Shown here piece by piece: positions 12,486 through 23,130 of a stretch of DNA of 38,970 bases. This DNA comes from Haplomitrium mnioides. Its lineage: Eukaryota; Marchantiophyta; Haplomitriopsida; Calobryales. Position 1 is the first letter of the stretch. Each line of letters opens with the position of its first letter. The DNA lies in the NCBI GenBank assembly GCA_049999725.1, contig JBNGIS010017173.1, positions 1-38,970 on the forward strand. The letters are read 5' to 3'. Made by a program: the position numbers and the translations under genes. The notes beneath the pieces were generated by a model. It did not search any database. It saw only the letters and a list, made by a program, of their open reading frames with translations, and was not told where the DNA came from.

Positions 12486-13533
12486 ACATGTTAGCAGACC
12501 CCCAAACATCAATTGGCTCTTAGTGACCACCACAGGTGTGAAGTAGGTTGATAAGTAGTTGAAAATGTTTCATATTGTCTTCCAAATATAGGATTTGATT
12601 CATTGAGATTAAAAATTCTTTAGCTGTTTGTCAAGAGCTCTGCCCCTGCAAAATGCAAGCAATGCTCATTGTAAATTCGTTGATGTGCCCATCCCTTAAC
12701 GAACAGCAGTCAAATCTATCACCAAGGGGAATTCTTCCATGTACATTCAAGTGGCGGACACATTTCTGTACACAACTTTGTACCTAAATTGTCATATAAA
12801 GGAAGTCATGTGCTTTGTCTGTGGACACCAACTTGCAGTCGACCCCATCTGTGATAGTGTACACTCTATTAGTTGAAGATGACCTTGTCGAGTAGAAAAT
12901 AAGCACATTTATTGCTTTCACACCCAAATCCCGGTACCATCGTCCCTTGTGATAAGCTGCTTTAAAGACGTTTGTTGTGAGTATGCAATTACTTACTTAA
13001 AATAATAAAAAAGTTTTCGTCACTCGACTTCCAGAACCTCATAAACTAAAAATCCAAGCATTGGAAAACACAGACCACCAAAACATGGAATGCTGAAGTT
13101 CTTGAGTATGATAAAAAAATACGCCAATTTTTAAAAAATTAGGTACTACATCAAGTAATTGATATCACCCCTTCCGAGGGCAACTGCATTATGGACAAGT
13201 TCACTCGGTACTTGCAATTGTTCTATTGTCGATAAACCTTCCCAAGCTGCTACTTGTTACTACAGTATCAAAAATGTCCAATATAAACACAATTTTTACT
13301 TTCAAAAAATTACTTACCCTATTTATCATTTCTGTAGGTACTGACGTGACCTTCTGTAATGTCAGAGTAATAGCTACTTTCACAAGTTATCAAAAGAGTA
13401 TGCATGTATATGCATGTGGGATACCCAGGACTTGGAAGAAAAAATCGCCTTTTTGTAGCTACTGCTACAGGAAACACATTCATGTTAGCATATATACATA
13501 CACCAGTCAATAACTCAATAGGCAACTGTTCTA
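12486..13533. other. Convergent 3' intergenic region
   Basis: HCF173 (+) ends at 12485 and the rhomboid gene (-) ends at 13534, so this stretch holds both 3' untranslated regions. AATAAA-like signals on + lie near 13004. On - a TTTATT at about 12908 could serve the opposite gene, which would make the two transcripts overlap. No other gene is visible. Confidence 0.5.
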
Positions 13534-16500
13534 TTAAAGGCAAGCTGTGGCGATTAAGCTTCTCAATAACTCCACCACAATGTTTCTGTCAACAGCATGT
13601 TTCCAAAGTCTGCAAAGGGACATCATCTTGTATTGACCACTGAGGATTACCTCTGCACTCAGAAACTCCACTGCAAGTGTGACATCCCCATTGGCAGCTA
13701 ACAATGCATGCATGGCCTTACCCTACAACATTTGATGACCAGCGTTGTTAATTTACAACAGTTCATTAATAACAACAATGATCCTACTTCAATTTCTGCA
13801 AACCAATTAGTATATCATGGTTCCAGTTTTACCTTATCAAATCCCATGGCCACCAGGCTCTGCAGTGAAGCATTATCAATACCGGATCCAATTCCCTGCT
13901 CCTAAACACAAAATTCATAATAAATGAATTTTGACGTTGCTTATTATCTCATTGTAATAGTACAAATGCAAGGGAATGTTGAGAATTCTAGAACTTATCA
14001 GAATACCCCACCTGGCTGTGTACTTGGAACCCTGTTTGCTCTGGGTTTGTTTCACCTACAGCTGCTCCGGTCCTGACAAATCAGATAAGTCATACTTTAA
14101 AATACTCTGGCAAACAATTGTTATTGCTTTGGTACACCTTGTGTCTTGAGAACAAGGCTAACAGGCCTGCTGACAATGGTTTGCACCTTTCAAGTGCACA
14201 CAATGACTCCAAGCTTGCTCCACAATTACTTGCCTGGCTGTTGGTGGAGATGCTCTCCCTTGCTGCAGATCCGATGCGTTTAACAAATTTCTATCAAGGA
14301 GCCTAATCTGCAAATCTGCTGGACTGCTATTATTTGAATGTCTGATTTCTGGATTAGACAATGATCCTGCTCTGTTTGGACCAATCCCACCTGCTGCAGA
14401 ACCTAGCACACGACCTCTACCAGGAAACCTCTGCAAAAAAACAACCAAATACGATCATTTTGGAATGCTAGGACCAAGTGATTTACATTAAAACAGCCCA
14501 CCAACTGGAAGGCTATGAGTCAAGCATCATGATCCTCAAACCTATAGCTTGTTTGAATATTATTAAACTGTACTGATGTATGTAAAGTTACAAGCTATGA
14601 TACAAAAACTGGCAACAGTAACATCATGATCATGACCTCATCTGGAGGTACTTCTCGCCTTGGGAAAATTGATTGCAATCCACTCCAAGCATTCCTCAAT
14701 CCTGATACACCACTACGAGTGTAGGTCACAGCAGGCAGATAATTATAATCCAGAATAGAATAGAATGCAATAGAATTTATTTAAGTCTCACACCACCTGA
14801 AGGCAACAGGAACCGAGTCCAACGCACACCAAGGTGCAACAAAGTAGCAACAAACAATAAAAACCATATACTAAAGAGCAAAAATAAAACGGCTGGGAGA
14901 AGCTTAGACAAACTGAAATAAACAAATCCTCAAATTCTAACTCTAACACTTGCACTAAGAGAGCTTGGCCTAAGAACAACATCCAGTGGTCTAGAAAGAT
15001 ATCCAAAGAAACTATGAAATGCCCACTCAACAGGGAACAATATCTCATGTAGTCCAAGGTTTTCAGTTTGCGGAGAGTTATTTAGCCAAAATGCATTACT
15101 TCGAAGCTATGTATTACAGAAGTGTCACTGAAAGCTACCTCATGTTTGAAAGAGTAGGCAGAGTGGAAAAACCAGTTCCACCCACAACAAACCCAGGTCT
15201 TTGCACCAATAATGACTGCACCAAAGTTTACTGGATCAGATTTCAATAGTGAGTGGAATATTTTTAGAAACAAAAAATTCATCAAAGAATCTGTGGCAAC
15301 ATGCTTCATTACCAACTCAAGAAATTGGGCTGCAAATGCGGATATCCTCTTACAAGAATCGGGCTTCCCTCAATTGAATAATATGTCGATGGATTCAGTA
15401 AAAAGAAATTGAACACGCCATAAGAGTCTGCAAAACACACTTCACTAGTCAACCTTCTAATGCCTTGGGTTACTCAAATTTCTTCAAGCTAGTTTTTGGA
15501 CAAAACTATAACATAATATGTAAAACACCAGACCAGTAAATTATGTTGCAGCATTCAATAATGGAGCACAAGATAGTTCACCAAAAACACTGGCATAAAC
15601 TTTTAAGAAAATGTATCTCAGTAGCACACACATGCAAATCCAGATAAGATGCCACTCAAGTGCCCCAGCAATGAAACATTTGGCACGAGCAGCTGGAACA
15701 CAGCCAGCAGAGCCCATGGGTACCTGCATCACATGTGCCCCAAATACATCTTTTACTCCTTTATCCCAAAGAGCCAAAAGCAGAAATTTCCTGATTCACG
15801 ATCACCAAGGAAACCAGCCATAGTACTTACCACTTTGATGGCACTGTGAAAAAACCAAATATGCTGCAGCACAAAACGACAACTTACATTACTTGCTGAT
15901 AAAAAAAAGTGTCAAGTACAAGCCAAGAACAAACAACATGAACACGACAGAAGGGAAAATACAACAGCATGAGACCAAAATATAATAATTGAAGTCTATC
16001 TACTTGGCAAAATAAAGCAAAGGCTAGAAAAAGAAAACAAAAGCCTAAACATGAAGATAATATTTCAAACTTTATCATAGAGGAAATTTTATTAAAGGTT
16101 TAACTAGGGAAGGGACATCAATAGACCTGCGAGTTTGACTTGCACTGAGGCTGGTCTCAATCACAATCAGTGAAAATATAATGCCTGAGAACCCAATTCC
16201 ACACTCGCTTTTATAGATTTGTGGGTAGGCAAAGACTGGATTGTGGGCAGTCAGAAAAGCAAGTCCGGTGTGGAGAGCACCATTGCTGATCGCAAGAAGA
16301 AAAAGAGCATGGAGATATTTAATTGAACCCAGAACCCGTTCAAGGGCACCTCCAATGGGTACAAAGGCTAGCATATTGAACACCAAATGAAGAATTGATG
16401 CATGGAATATGACTGAACTGAATACCCTGTACACTTCATAATCATTAAGCACGGCAGTTGCAAGCATCAGTAACTATCTGTTCTCAGTAACGTTCTACAT

Positions 16501-17141
16501 GCATCATTATTCCAGAAGTTTAATAAGTTGAAATTTACAACCAACCAAAAAAAACCAAGAACGTTTATTCCCTCACTCAGACCAGTATGGTAAATCATAG
16601 CACCACTGTTGCATTAGGAGTAAAGTTTACAAAGATATCAGGTGTACCTTGAAATTTTGTAACTATCAAGACAGGAAGCAGGCATATATGTTCAAATGAG
16701 TCATAACCAACGAGCAGATCCACAACATACACTGCCGAGCACAAGCCAACTAGACACGCTGTGATGAATGGAACTCCTGCCCACCACAGATTTGCTCTTG
16801 TCCTCAAACTTGCCTGCAATGGAAACCTACTTAAATTGGAATATTATCTTACTGGCTTGCATTGTCTACGAGGAGGTACATCACAGAGGAGAGAGAAGCA
16901 CATCACGGAGCTATAGATCGAACTAAACTCGTCCATAAATCCTACCTTTCCCCTTGATTTTTTCTTGAGATATTGTCCAAACTTAAACGACAGCCTCTTA
17001 TACATGGCCCTAAATAAACCTACCTAATAGTGTCAGATAACTAATCGCATTAGAAGATGCTTCATGTGAGTCTTGAACCATCCTTGCTGTTGCATGCTAT
17101 CTGACACCTGTCACCTCACCAGGAGCTCCAGCTGCTTGCAT
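13534..17141 (-). CDS. RBL15: Rhomboid-like serine protease with C-terminal UBA domain (RBL15 type)
   Basis: Exons from 5' to 3' on the minus strand: 17141-17115 (tentative), 16813-16648, 16433-16127, 15863-15831, 15723-15632, 15427-15354, 15215-15139, 14712-14637, 14430-14234, 14072-14012, 13901-13833, 13722-13534. Phases agree throughout and give 455 residues; Arabidopsis RBL15 has about 403. The rhomboid core spans roughly residues 10-215. It has the membrane segment after NLWWAGVPF, the GFSG motif with the likely nucleophile Ser147, and GHLSG with the likely catalytic His199. A Ser/Pro-rich linker contains RFPGRGR. The UBA domain is at about 381-417 (LQSLVAMGFDK, LLAANGDVTLAVEFL). Family members are membrane-embedded proteases whose UBA may bind ubiquitin. 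The intron after 14234 has a GC donor, and the 15831-15863 exon is only 33 nt. Exon 1 (encodes MQAAGAPGE) is chosen by phase and a GTGACA donor. The last 38 residues are less certain, since splicing at GAG|GTAATC could replace them. Confidence 0.9.
14745..15010 (-). repeat. LINE-like 3' end inserted in rhomboid intron 7
   Basis: Read on the minus strand, a T-rich segment leads to CTTGGTGTGCGTTGGACTC, TCCTGTTGCCTTCAGG and then a tail of TTCTATT-type repeats just upstream of exon 8. A long minus-strand frame (about 15057-14788) is hydrophobic and has no recognisable domain. The core is shared with 7575-7690. The tail now forms part of the pyrimidine-rich tract before the exon 8 acceptor. Retroposon origin is inference from the shared core and simple-repeat tail. 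Confidence 0.4.
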
Positions 17142-17488
17142 GCAGCAAAGAGGATTGTGAAATCAGCCATAGGCCTGTAGAATTAATAAACAAGGTTCCT
17201 AAAAACGAGAAACTTAGCACTCAGGGATGTCCGTTGTTCGTATCATTTCATCCCAGGTTAGCAAATACTGTAGAAGAAGAAAGCAAGAGCTGCCGATAGC
17301 AAAAAGTAAAATACGTCCTGCTAAACTACAGCTCCTATAAAATTCATTTAAACCTTGGAGTGAGATGGTGATGTTAAGGTCGCGTGACACGCGTAGCACG
17401 TCAAATATGCTTCATCAAATTCATCACAATTAGAAAAAAAGAATTCATAAAGTCATAAAGTGCGGATATTCACGTCTTGTCCACAGAC

Positions 17489-17534
<46 letters not shown>

Positions 17535-18251
17535 CACCTCCGAGACGATATTAGAGTGCCTCATGTCAGCCATCACAATGGCAGACGACCGAAATTTGTT
17601 ACCGATCGAAAGTCATGTCCAAATCTAACTATCTCCTCCACCATTCCAACCCAACAGAAATTTTTTCAACTCAAGCCCTAAATCTCATCCGTGCCAGAAT
17701 CAAATTCACATGTTAGAAATAATCTTTCCGTCCATTGACGCATCTCTCACACTACCGTCAAGATAGGCCACGTCACCAGTCTGTTGTTTTCCGGGTGCGC
17801 CTCATCCCGGCCGGCCCGGGATCTAAATCCGCTCAGCTGAAAGTAGTGAGGGGAACCCGGGCAATTCCCACGGGCTGGGAAACGTGCCGGGCATATGAGG
17901 GACGCGGGACGTAACCGCCCTATGGAACACGTGTCGTGGCATCAGCCGCTTATGCTCCCCGACCCCATGGGTGCTGGGAATTATAAGCCTTTCCTGATGA
18001 GTTGGCTACTATTTGACCGGGCTTTAGCGAACGTGAAGAAGACGCGTGGCGGGGTCATATGGCGGCAAAGGCTCCCTGTATCTAGAGGGTCGGGGCAGGC
18101 GAGGGCGTGGGCAGAGAAGAGAAGAGAATGACGAGAGACAAATGGGGTTGAGAAGACAGAATTTGGGCATGTAAATGGAAGCAGTTGCAATTCCAGCAGA
18201 AAGAGATTTGGTGTGTGCTTCCTTGATTGTGCAAGTAAGAAGAGAGCAGAG
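17142..18251. promoter_or_regulatory. Bidirectional intergenic region between the rhomboid (-) and ATI (+) genes
   Basis: The two genes are divergent with about 1.1 kb between start codons. 17760-18130 is clearly more GC- and CpG-rich than its surroundings. It holds a G-box CACGTG at 17928-17933, GCCACGTCAC at 17767-17776, a GC-rich inverted repeat ATCCCGGCCGGCCCGGGAT at 17804-17822, and a TATA-like ATTATAAG at 17980-17987 facing ATI. Short upstream ATGs lie near 18127 and 18169. G-box and ACGT-core elements are known sites for bZIP and bHLH factors; their use here is not shown. Confidence 0.4.
17492..17531. repeat. (GA)20 microsatellite
   Basis: An uninterrupted GA dinucleotide run lies about 350 bp upstream of the rhomboid start and 720 bp upstream of the ATI start. 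GA tracts in plant promoters can bind BPC-type factors. No such role is shown here. Confidence 0.97.
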
Positions 18252-19573
18252 ATGACGGATTCCAGCAGCGACAGCGATGAGAGCTCCGGAAGGGTACAGG
18301 AATGGGAAGTTGTTTCGCTTTCCACTCTCTCACTGTCGGGATCTGCTTCCATGTGTGCGTGTGAGATGTGCTGTTCTGGGGATGGGAATGGCGGGGATCG
18401 ATCTGGAATAGGGAATGATGCTCATATCCTCTGTAACCATTTTGGTTCCGAACCCCACATGCCCTCCATGCTAGACCAATTCCTTGGCAGTGACAAGAGT
18501 GCAGAGCTGGATTCTGAAGGACATCGTCCCATCAGAGCAGAAGGAGACAGTGAAAGATTTTCAGGTACGGATGTGGACGAAACCCAAACCGTCGTAAGTG
18601 GGAAGAGTGCTTCGCAGATTCCCGAAATGGATTGGATTGAACCCTCATCTCCAAATACAGAGAATTTGCTTCGAGATGATGGCGATGGAGAAAGTAGCAT
18701 CTTGTACTCGGGAAGTGAGAAGAAGTCTGACGCAGATTCTGAGTACAGAGAGGCAGTGGGGCCTCTCCTTGGTTCTTGCATGTCGGCACCTTCTGCCGCG
18801 GCTATCGTTAGTTCGGTAGCAGCCTTCCGCGTTGGGCTGGGTGACGATTTTCTTCAGGGGCAAATTGGAGGTGATGAGGGTGTTATCATTCCCAATTTCG
18901 TGGTGGAGGCGGAGTTGGGTGGAATTGAAAGAGAGGTTCTTGGCCCAGACCCGGGGTTTGAAAGCTTCCATGGCACAACAGAAGATGCCAAGGACAGTAA
19001 AAGCTCTGGCAGAAAGCTGTCTGTCACAGATTCTCCATTACTGGATGGCAGATACGACGAGCAAGCCTGTGAAGGCGGGTGGAAAAAAGGGGTGGCACTC
19101 TGGTACGTGCAAGCCCGGCAAGCTAACACGCTCTGGTCTTTGGCCTTGGCAGCTGCCGTGATGGGCTTGGTGATTCTTGGCCAACGATGGCAGCATGAAA
19201 GTTGCCAGAACCATCAGCTTCGGTTGCAGCTGTGCTCTAAGGATGAGGTAACTAACCTTGTTGTAAATTGTTCGTGTTTATTACATCCCCTTCTACACCT
19301 CCACATCTACGCGAAGGCTTTGTGCGTGAAGAGTGATTTTCGTTTCGTCTGCTAGCTTTGAGCATCTGTGAAGGTGTTAAACTCAAGAATTCTTGGGACA
19401 GCTTCGCACCACATAATATTTCATGAATCTTTTCATAACTATTGGTAAACTGCTTGCAGAAAATAAGTCAACTCATATTCCAAGTTGCTCGCCTGAAGGA
19501 TGCACTGGCAGGCCGCCGACGTGTGCCTGTGCTTCGCAGTGGCTCTTCCTACAGTTTCCGAGACCGATTCTGA
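18252..19573 (+). CDS. ATI1: ATG8-interacting protein (ATI family), selective autophagy
   Basis: Exon 1 is 18252-19247 and exon 2 is 19460-19573, joined at GAG|GTAACT and TTGCAG|AAA, giving 369 residues. ATI proteins are plant-specific membrane proteins that bind ATG8 and mark ER- and plastid-derived bodies for delivery to the vacuole, notably under carbon starvation. Seen here: an N-terminal EWEVVSL, whose WEVV (residues 18-21) fits an ATG8-interacting motif and matches the same place in Arabidopsis ATI1. A long acidic, Ser-rich middle follows. One membrane segment lies at about 294-311 inside the conserved block WSLALAAAVMGLVILGQRW. The end is ARLKDALAGRRRVPVLRSGS, also conserved. The protein is longer than I recall for Arabidopsis ATI1 (roughly 250-270), and the excess lies in the disordered middle. 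The start is the first in-frame ATG. Whether it corresponds to ATI1 or ATI2 cannot be told. Confidence 0.88.
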
Positions 19574-20429
19574 GCAGTTGATGGTGGAAGAAGTTTGATG
19601 GCGATCCGTCTATTGTAGATACCCTTACTTGAAGACTGACTGAACGCCCGGCAATGCAAGAATGTTTTTGTTATTTTTCAAATTTCAATGATATAGCTCT
19701 GCCCTTCATATACATATAGGATATGGGCCGAGAAAGAGAAGCCGAACCCTGACAGTACGATCACGTTTCCAAGATTTGCAGGAGTTGGGAAATTTAGCGA
19801 GGAAAAGGCACTTCGTGTTCTCTCTATTGCTAGCATGGTTGTGAAGGAGATTTGTATCAGCCTAATAAAATCCACCACATCCTTTCACTGTTTCTAATAC
19901 TTTCTACGACCATGATTTACAGAACCAGTGTGGCTTGTCTGTTGGATTGTAGAAAATCCAAAAAAAAACCTTTTTGGCTTCCCGCTTTTTTTTATACCTT
20001 ACCTCCACATACGACGAGATGCAGGAAATGTTTTGCTCAAGAAAACCTGCAATATAAAGTCTTCCTGCATCTATTGCAAGCTGCCGACATCTAGCAATGC
20101 CAGGGTTATGTGGTTCTTGAACGAGGAAAGGTAACGAACAAGTCAAGGGCACCAGTGCAGATATCAATCTAAAAACAGAACCTGCCGTCACGAAAAAGTT
20201 GGGGATTATGTCAACCGACTTTAGAAAAAATTTTGCTCGTATGCGGGTGACCTTTTTAGCATGTTCTTCTGTGATCCACGTTGGGTTTTAACCCCCACCT
20301 TGCAAATTCTGTCTGTTCTGCTATAAGTCATTCATGATCCATTTGGGTTTCAAAGTTTTTTTCAGCATCATATGCATTTTGTACTTGTCCATAGACCCCC
20401 TTGGCTTGACAGGGAAGTTCATAAATCCC

Positions 20430-20467
<38 letters not shown>

Positions 20468-21614
20468 TGTGATTCTGATTCCCTCACATTCTCTGCCTGT
20501 GGCTGCACGTTGTTAAATGTCACTGTAGTTGTATCGTGGCACTCAGTTGTAAGTGGTTAGCTTTTGAACCTCGCTAAAGCTCTACATGTTGACCATCCCA
20601 CATATGTTACAGGCTGTCTGAAAATTTTGTCACGACATTCAATCTTAGTTTGTTCAATCAAATTCGGCTACGCTGTTGGGCACCTGGGCTATATCTTGAG
20701 TTTGGGCAAAATACTTCTTAGTGCTCAGTTGTTCAAGATAATATTCCATAAAACTTGACTGCTGGGAACCTAAGAAATTGTAGTTTGATTTTGCCTGTAC
20801 TGGCTTGGTAACGGCGCGACAGCAGTGGAAATTTTTTGCTTATATGGTGCAACAGTACGCCTTGAAGGAATTTCCTGCTCCTGTTCTACCCTAGGAGAGA
20901 CATCTGGCAGCTGCCTGCGTGGTAGTCATCTGCTCAACGCGTCCTCCTACGAAATATGATGGTGCTGGCCTTTGTAATCTGTTGCGGCTCTTGTACGATA
21001 CAGGTTCTGGTCTGCACCAGGGATGGTTTCGACTGGACCGTTTCTGACCTCGTAAGAAGTTGCATTCGTCATTGGAAGGCTAGACACCGCTGTACATGAA
21101 TAAAGCAAGGATTTGGAATCATGGGAGTGTAATTGGATACGATTTTAGATGAACGTCATGGGGACAGGGGCCGGACAAGTTCTGAAGGCCATGATACTAC
21201 TCAGAGTTTCCAAGACATGGTCAGCTTCCAAACAAGGTCATTAGTAACTGCGTCAAATGCTTTTGGCGATGGCGATCCGAAGCTTTCCCGTGCAAATGGA
21301 ATCGATGGAGCTCTCGAAAGTGTTGCCCACACTGACCATCTGCCACATGTCCTATCGTATCGTACCCACGATGAATTATCGGACAATTATAGCTAACGAC
21401 TTCATAATTAGCTACTAATCCCTTAGGTAATTCCCCAAATCTTCAACTACTGTAAATACTTAGACTGTTTTGTTAAAGCTTTAGATTTTAATGCATATAA
21501 GGTTATATCTTAATTTGCCAACACTTACTAATCCAATAATTTTGTGAATTGCCAGCTATCGTAGCCAAATTTCATTTGTCCACATTGTTAAAGAACTTTA
21601 ACTTTCACTTATAC
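19574..21614. other. Region downstream of ATI, no gene supported
   Basis: The first part should be the ATI 3' untranslated region; an AATAAA lies near 19862. The frame at 21133-21396 (+, 87 codons, polar, with no ATG at its start) has no domain I know and could be chance or a terminal exon. The rest has no coding signal. After about 21400 the base composition turns AT-rich towards the tandem array. Confidence 0.4.
20433..20464. repeat. (CT)16 microsatellite
   Basis: An uninterrupted CT run lies 0.86 kb past the ATI stop codon. It is complementary to the GA run at 17492-17531, so the two tracts bracket ATI in inverted orientation. Confidence 0.97.
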
Positions 21615-22078
21615 TTATCCTCAATTCTTCCCAATAGTACATCCATCCTCTCTAACCTAAACCTAAATTTAGACAAAGTTACAATTAAGTTTAACCAATT
21701 GAATAGCATTCCATTGTTTGAACTCTCGTAATTATATAAATTATCTATTTCCAATATCAAACCTATCTTGGTAGAGCTTTCCCAGTAGTACCTCTATTGT
21801 CTATCTTATCCAACATCAATTTGTCTAATGTTGAAGCTATTTACAATAGTGTTTCTATTGTCTAATCTATTTTAACATCAATTTGTGTATTGTCAAAGCT
21901 TTCAGCACTACTAACTCTATTTTCTAACCTATCTAACAACGATATATCCATTGTTTTGAGCTTAAGACAATCGTACGTTTATTATCTAATCTATCAAATA
22001 TCGTTGTCAAAGCTTTCGACAATAGTACTTCAATTTTCTAACATATTCAACAACATTACATCCATAATTGTAAAGGAA
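21615..22078. repeat. Left, highly diverged part of the 51/52-bp tandem array
   Basis: Degenerate units are recognisable by phrases such as CAATAGTACATCCATCC near 21640, GTCAAAGCTTTCGACAATAG near 22007, and CTATCTAACAACG. Divergence is much greater than in the main array to the right. The last five bases, ATAAT (22074-22078), are repeated at 23881-23885 on the other side of the inserted retroelement, so this segment and the main array were once continuous. Confidence 0.75.
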
Positions 22079-22488
22079 CTCAAAAACAAACTCTAATGAT
22101 TAATAGCTCATAGTGAACTCTAATAGAGTTCTTCAACCAAATGCTAATAAGTCAAGCAAAACCACAACAAGATAACTCTAATAGAGTTATGCAACTCAAT
22201 GTCTAAGTTAAGAGAAGAAAGTGTCATCCCTTTTACTTCACTTACAACTCACTTCCAATTTTCGCTCTAGAAGTGATCTTCTCTTACTTCTCTCAAAGTA
22301 ACTTTGAAGTCGCTTAAGTAATCTTATCCTATTTCAACTCTAAAAGTAATCTTTTACCATTTCACTAATTGTAACTTCAAAAGCAAGTAACTTTAAATGG
22401 TTTCAACCCTGAAAGTGATCCTCTATGACTTCCTTCATTCCTCTTTATTTTCTTATATATATGACAATATCATATTTGTACTATTACA
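22079..22488 (-). repeat. 3' LTR of gypsy copy 1
   Basis: About 410 bp. On minus it begins TGTAATAGTACAAATATG and ends TTTACA. It aligns with the 32603-32961 and 34161-34537 LTRs, sharing the GGGTTGAAA and TAGAGTT phrases. Confidence 0.85.
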
Positions 22489-23130
22489 TAATTTTAGCCT
22501 TCTAATCCAGAACGTCCTCGTCATGACCAGCAATTTCAAACAATCAAATAGCCTCTTCAACGGTTTGAAGATTAGAACATAGCTTCTATGCAGCATCATG
22601 AAACAGATAGCCCTATCACAAAACTTTATATTCAACTTGATGATATCGCCTATGTTTGAGAACTTGTTTTACCAAAATGCAATCCACATTATATTCTTTG
22701 TGGTCATCAAGAACTATAGATGGAGGAGGAATTTGAACATGATTTGGAAAAGAATATGGACTAAAAACAAAAGGATTAAATTTAGATACATGGAACACAT
22801 GATGAATCTTCATATGGAGAGGATTATCAACTTTGTACACAACGATAGAAATAACTTGAGAAATTGAGAAATGACTAATCCAAGCATGAGATAGCTTACG
22901 GACTTGAGTGTCTAAAAACGAAAGAAGATCATGAGTAGAAAGCATAACTTGGTTATCTAAAACATAAGAGAAATCACAACGATGTTTATCGACATATTTT
23001 TTTGCTAATTTTGAGCAATAATAAGATGATTTCAAGCATCTTGCAATGAAGAAGATACATGAGACAAAAATATGAAAATACTTAGAATATTAGAAGAGGA
23101 AGGAGAAAGAAAACCATCATAAACAAGAGT
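22489..23130 (-). pseudogene. gypsy pol C-terminus (integrase end and chromodomain remnant), copy 1
   Basis: The minus frame 23035-22616 has the phrases FHMKIHH-like (MKIHHVFHVSKFNPF), IVLDDHKEYNVDCIL and HRRYHQVEYKVL. These match the integrase tail and the start of the chromodomain in copy 3 (38536-38733). The frame then breaks where the conserved W-E-P segment should follow. It is a 3' fragment only. Confidence 0.8.

Noticed and set aside
14158-14448. Rhomboid exon 9 ending at the GT donor CAA|GTAATT
   Set aside because: That donor leaves phase 0, and the next exon then meets a stop within seven codons; the GC donor two bases earlier fits all later phases.
15082-15427. Rhomboid exon 6 read through to a donor after FLSW
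   Set aside because: The earlier donor CTT|GTAAGA joins exactly to the 15215 acceptor and restores the SLLVQRPGF segment that aligns with RBL15 without a gap.
17214-17399. Minus frame with RDLNITISLQ as a possible first exon of the rhomboid gene
   Set aside because: It has no ATG before an upstream stop; the 17115-17141 exon has an ATG, the right phase and a usable donor.
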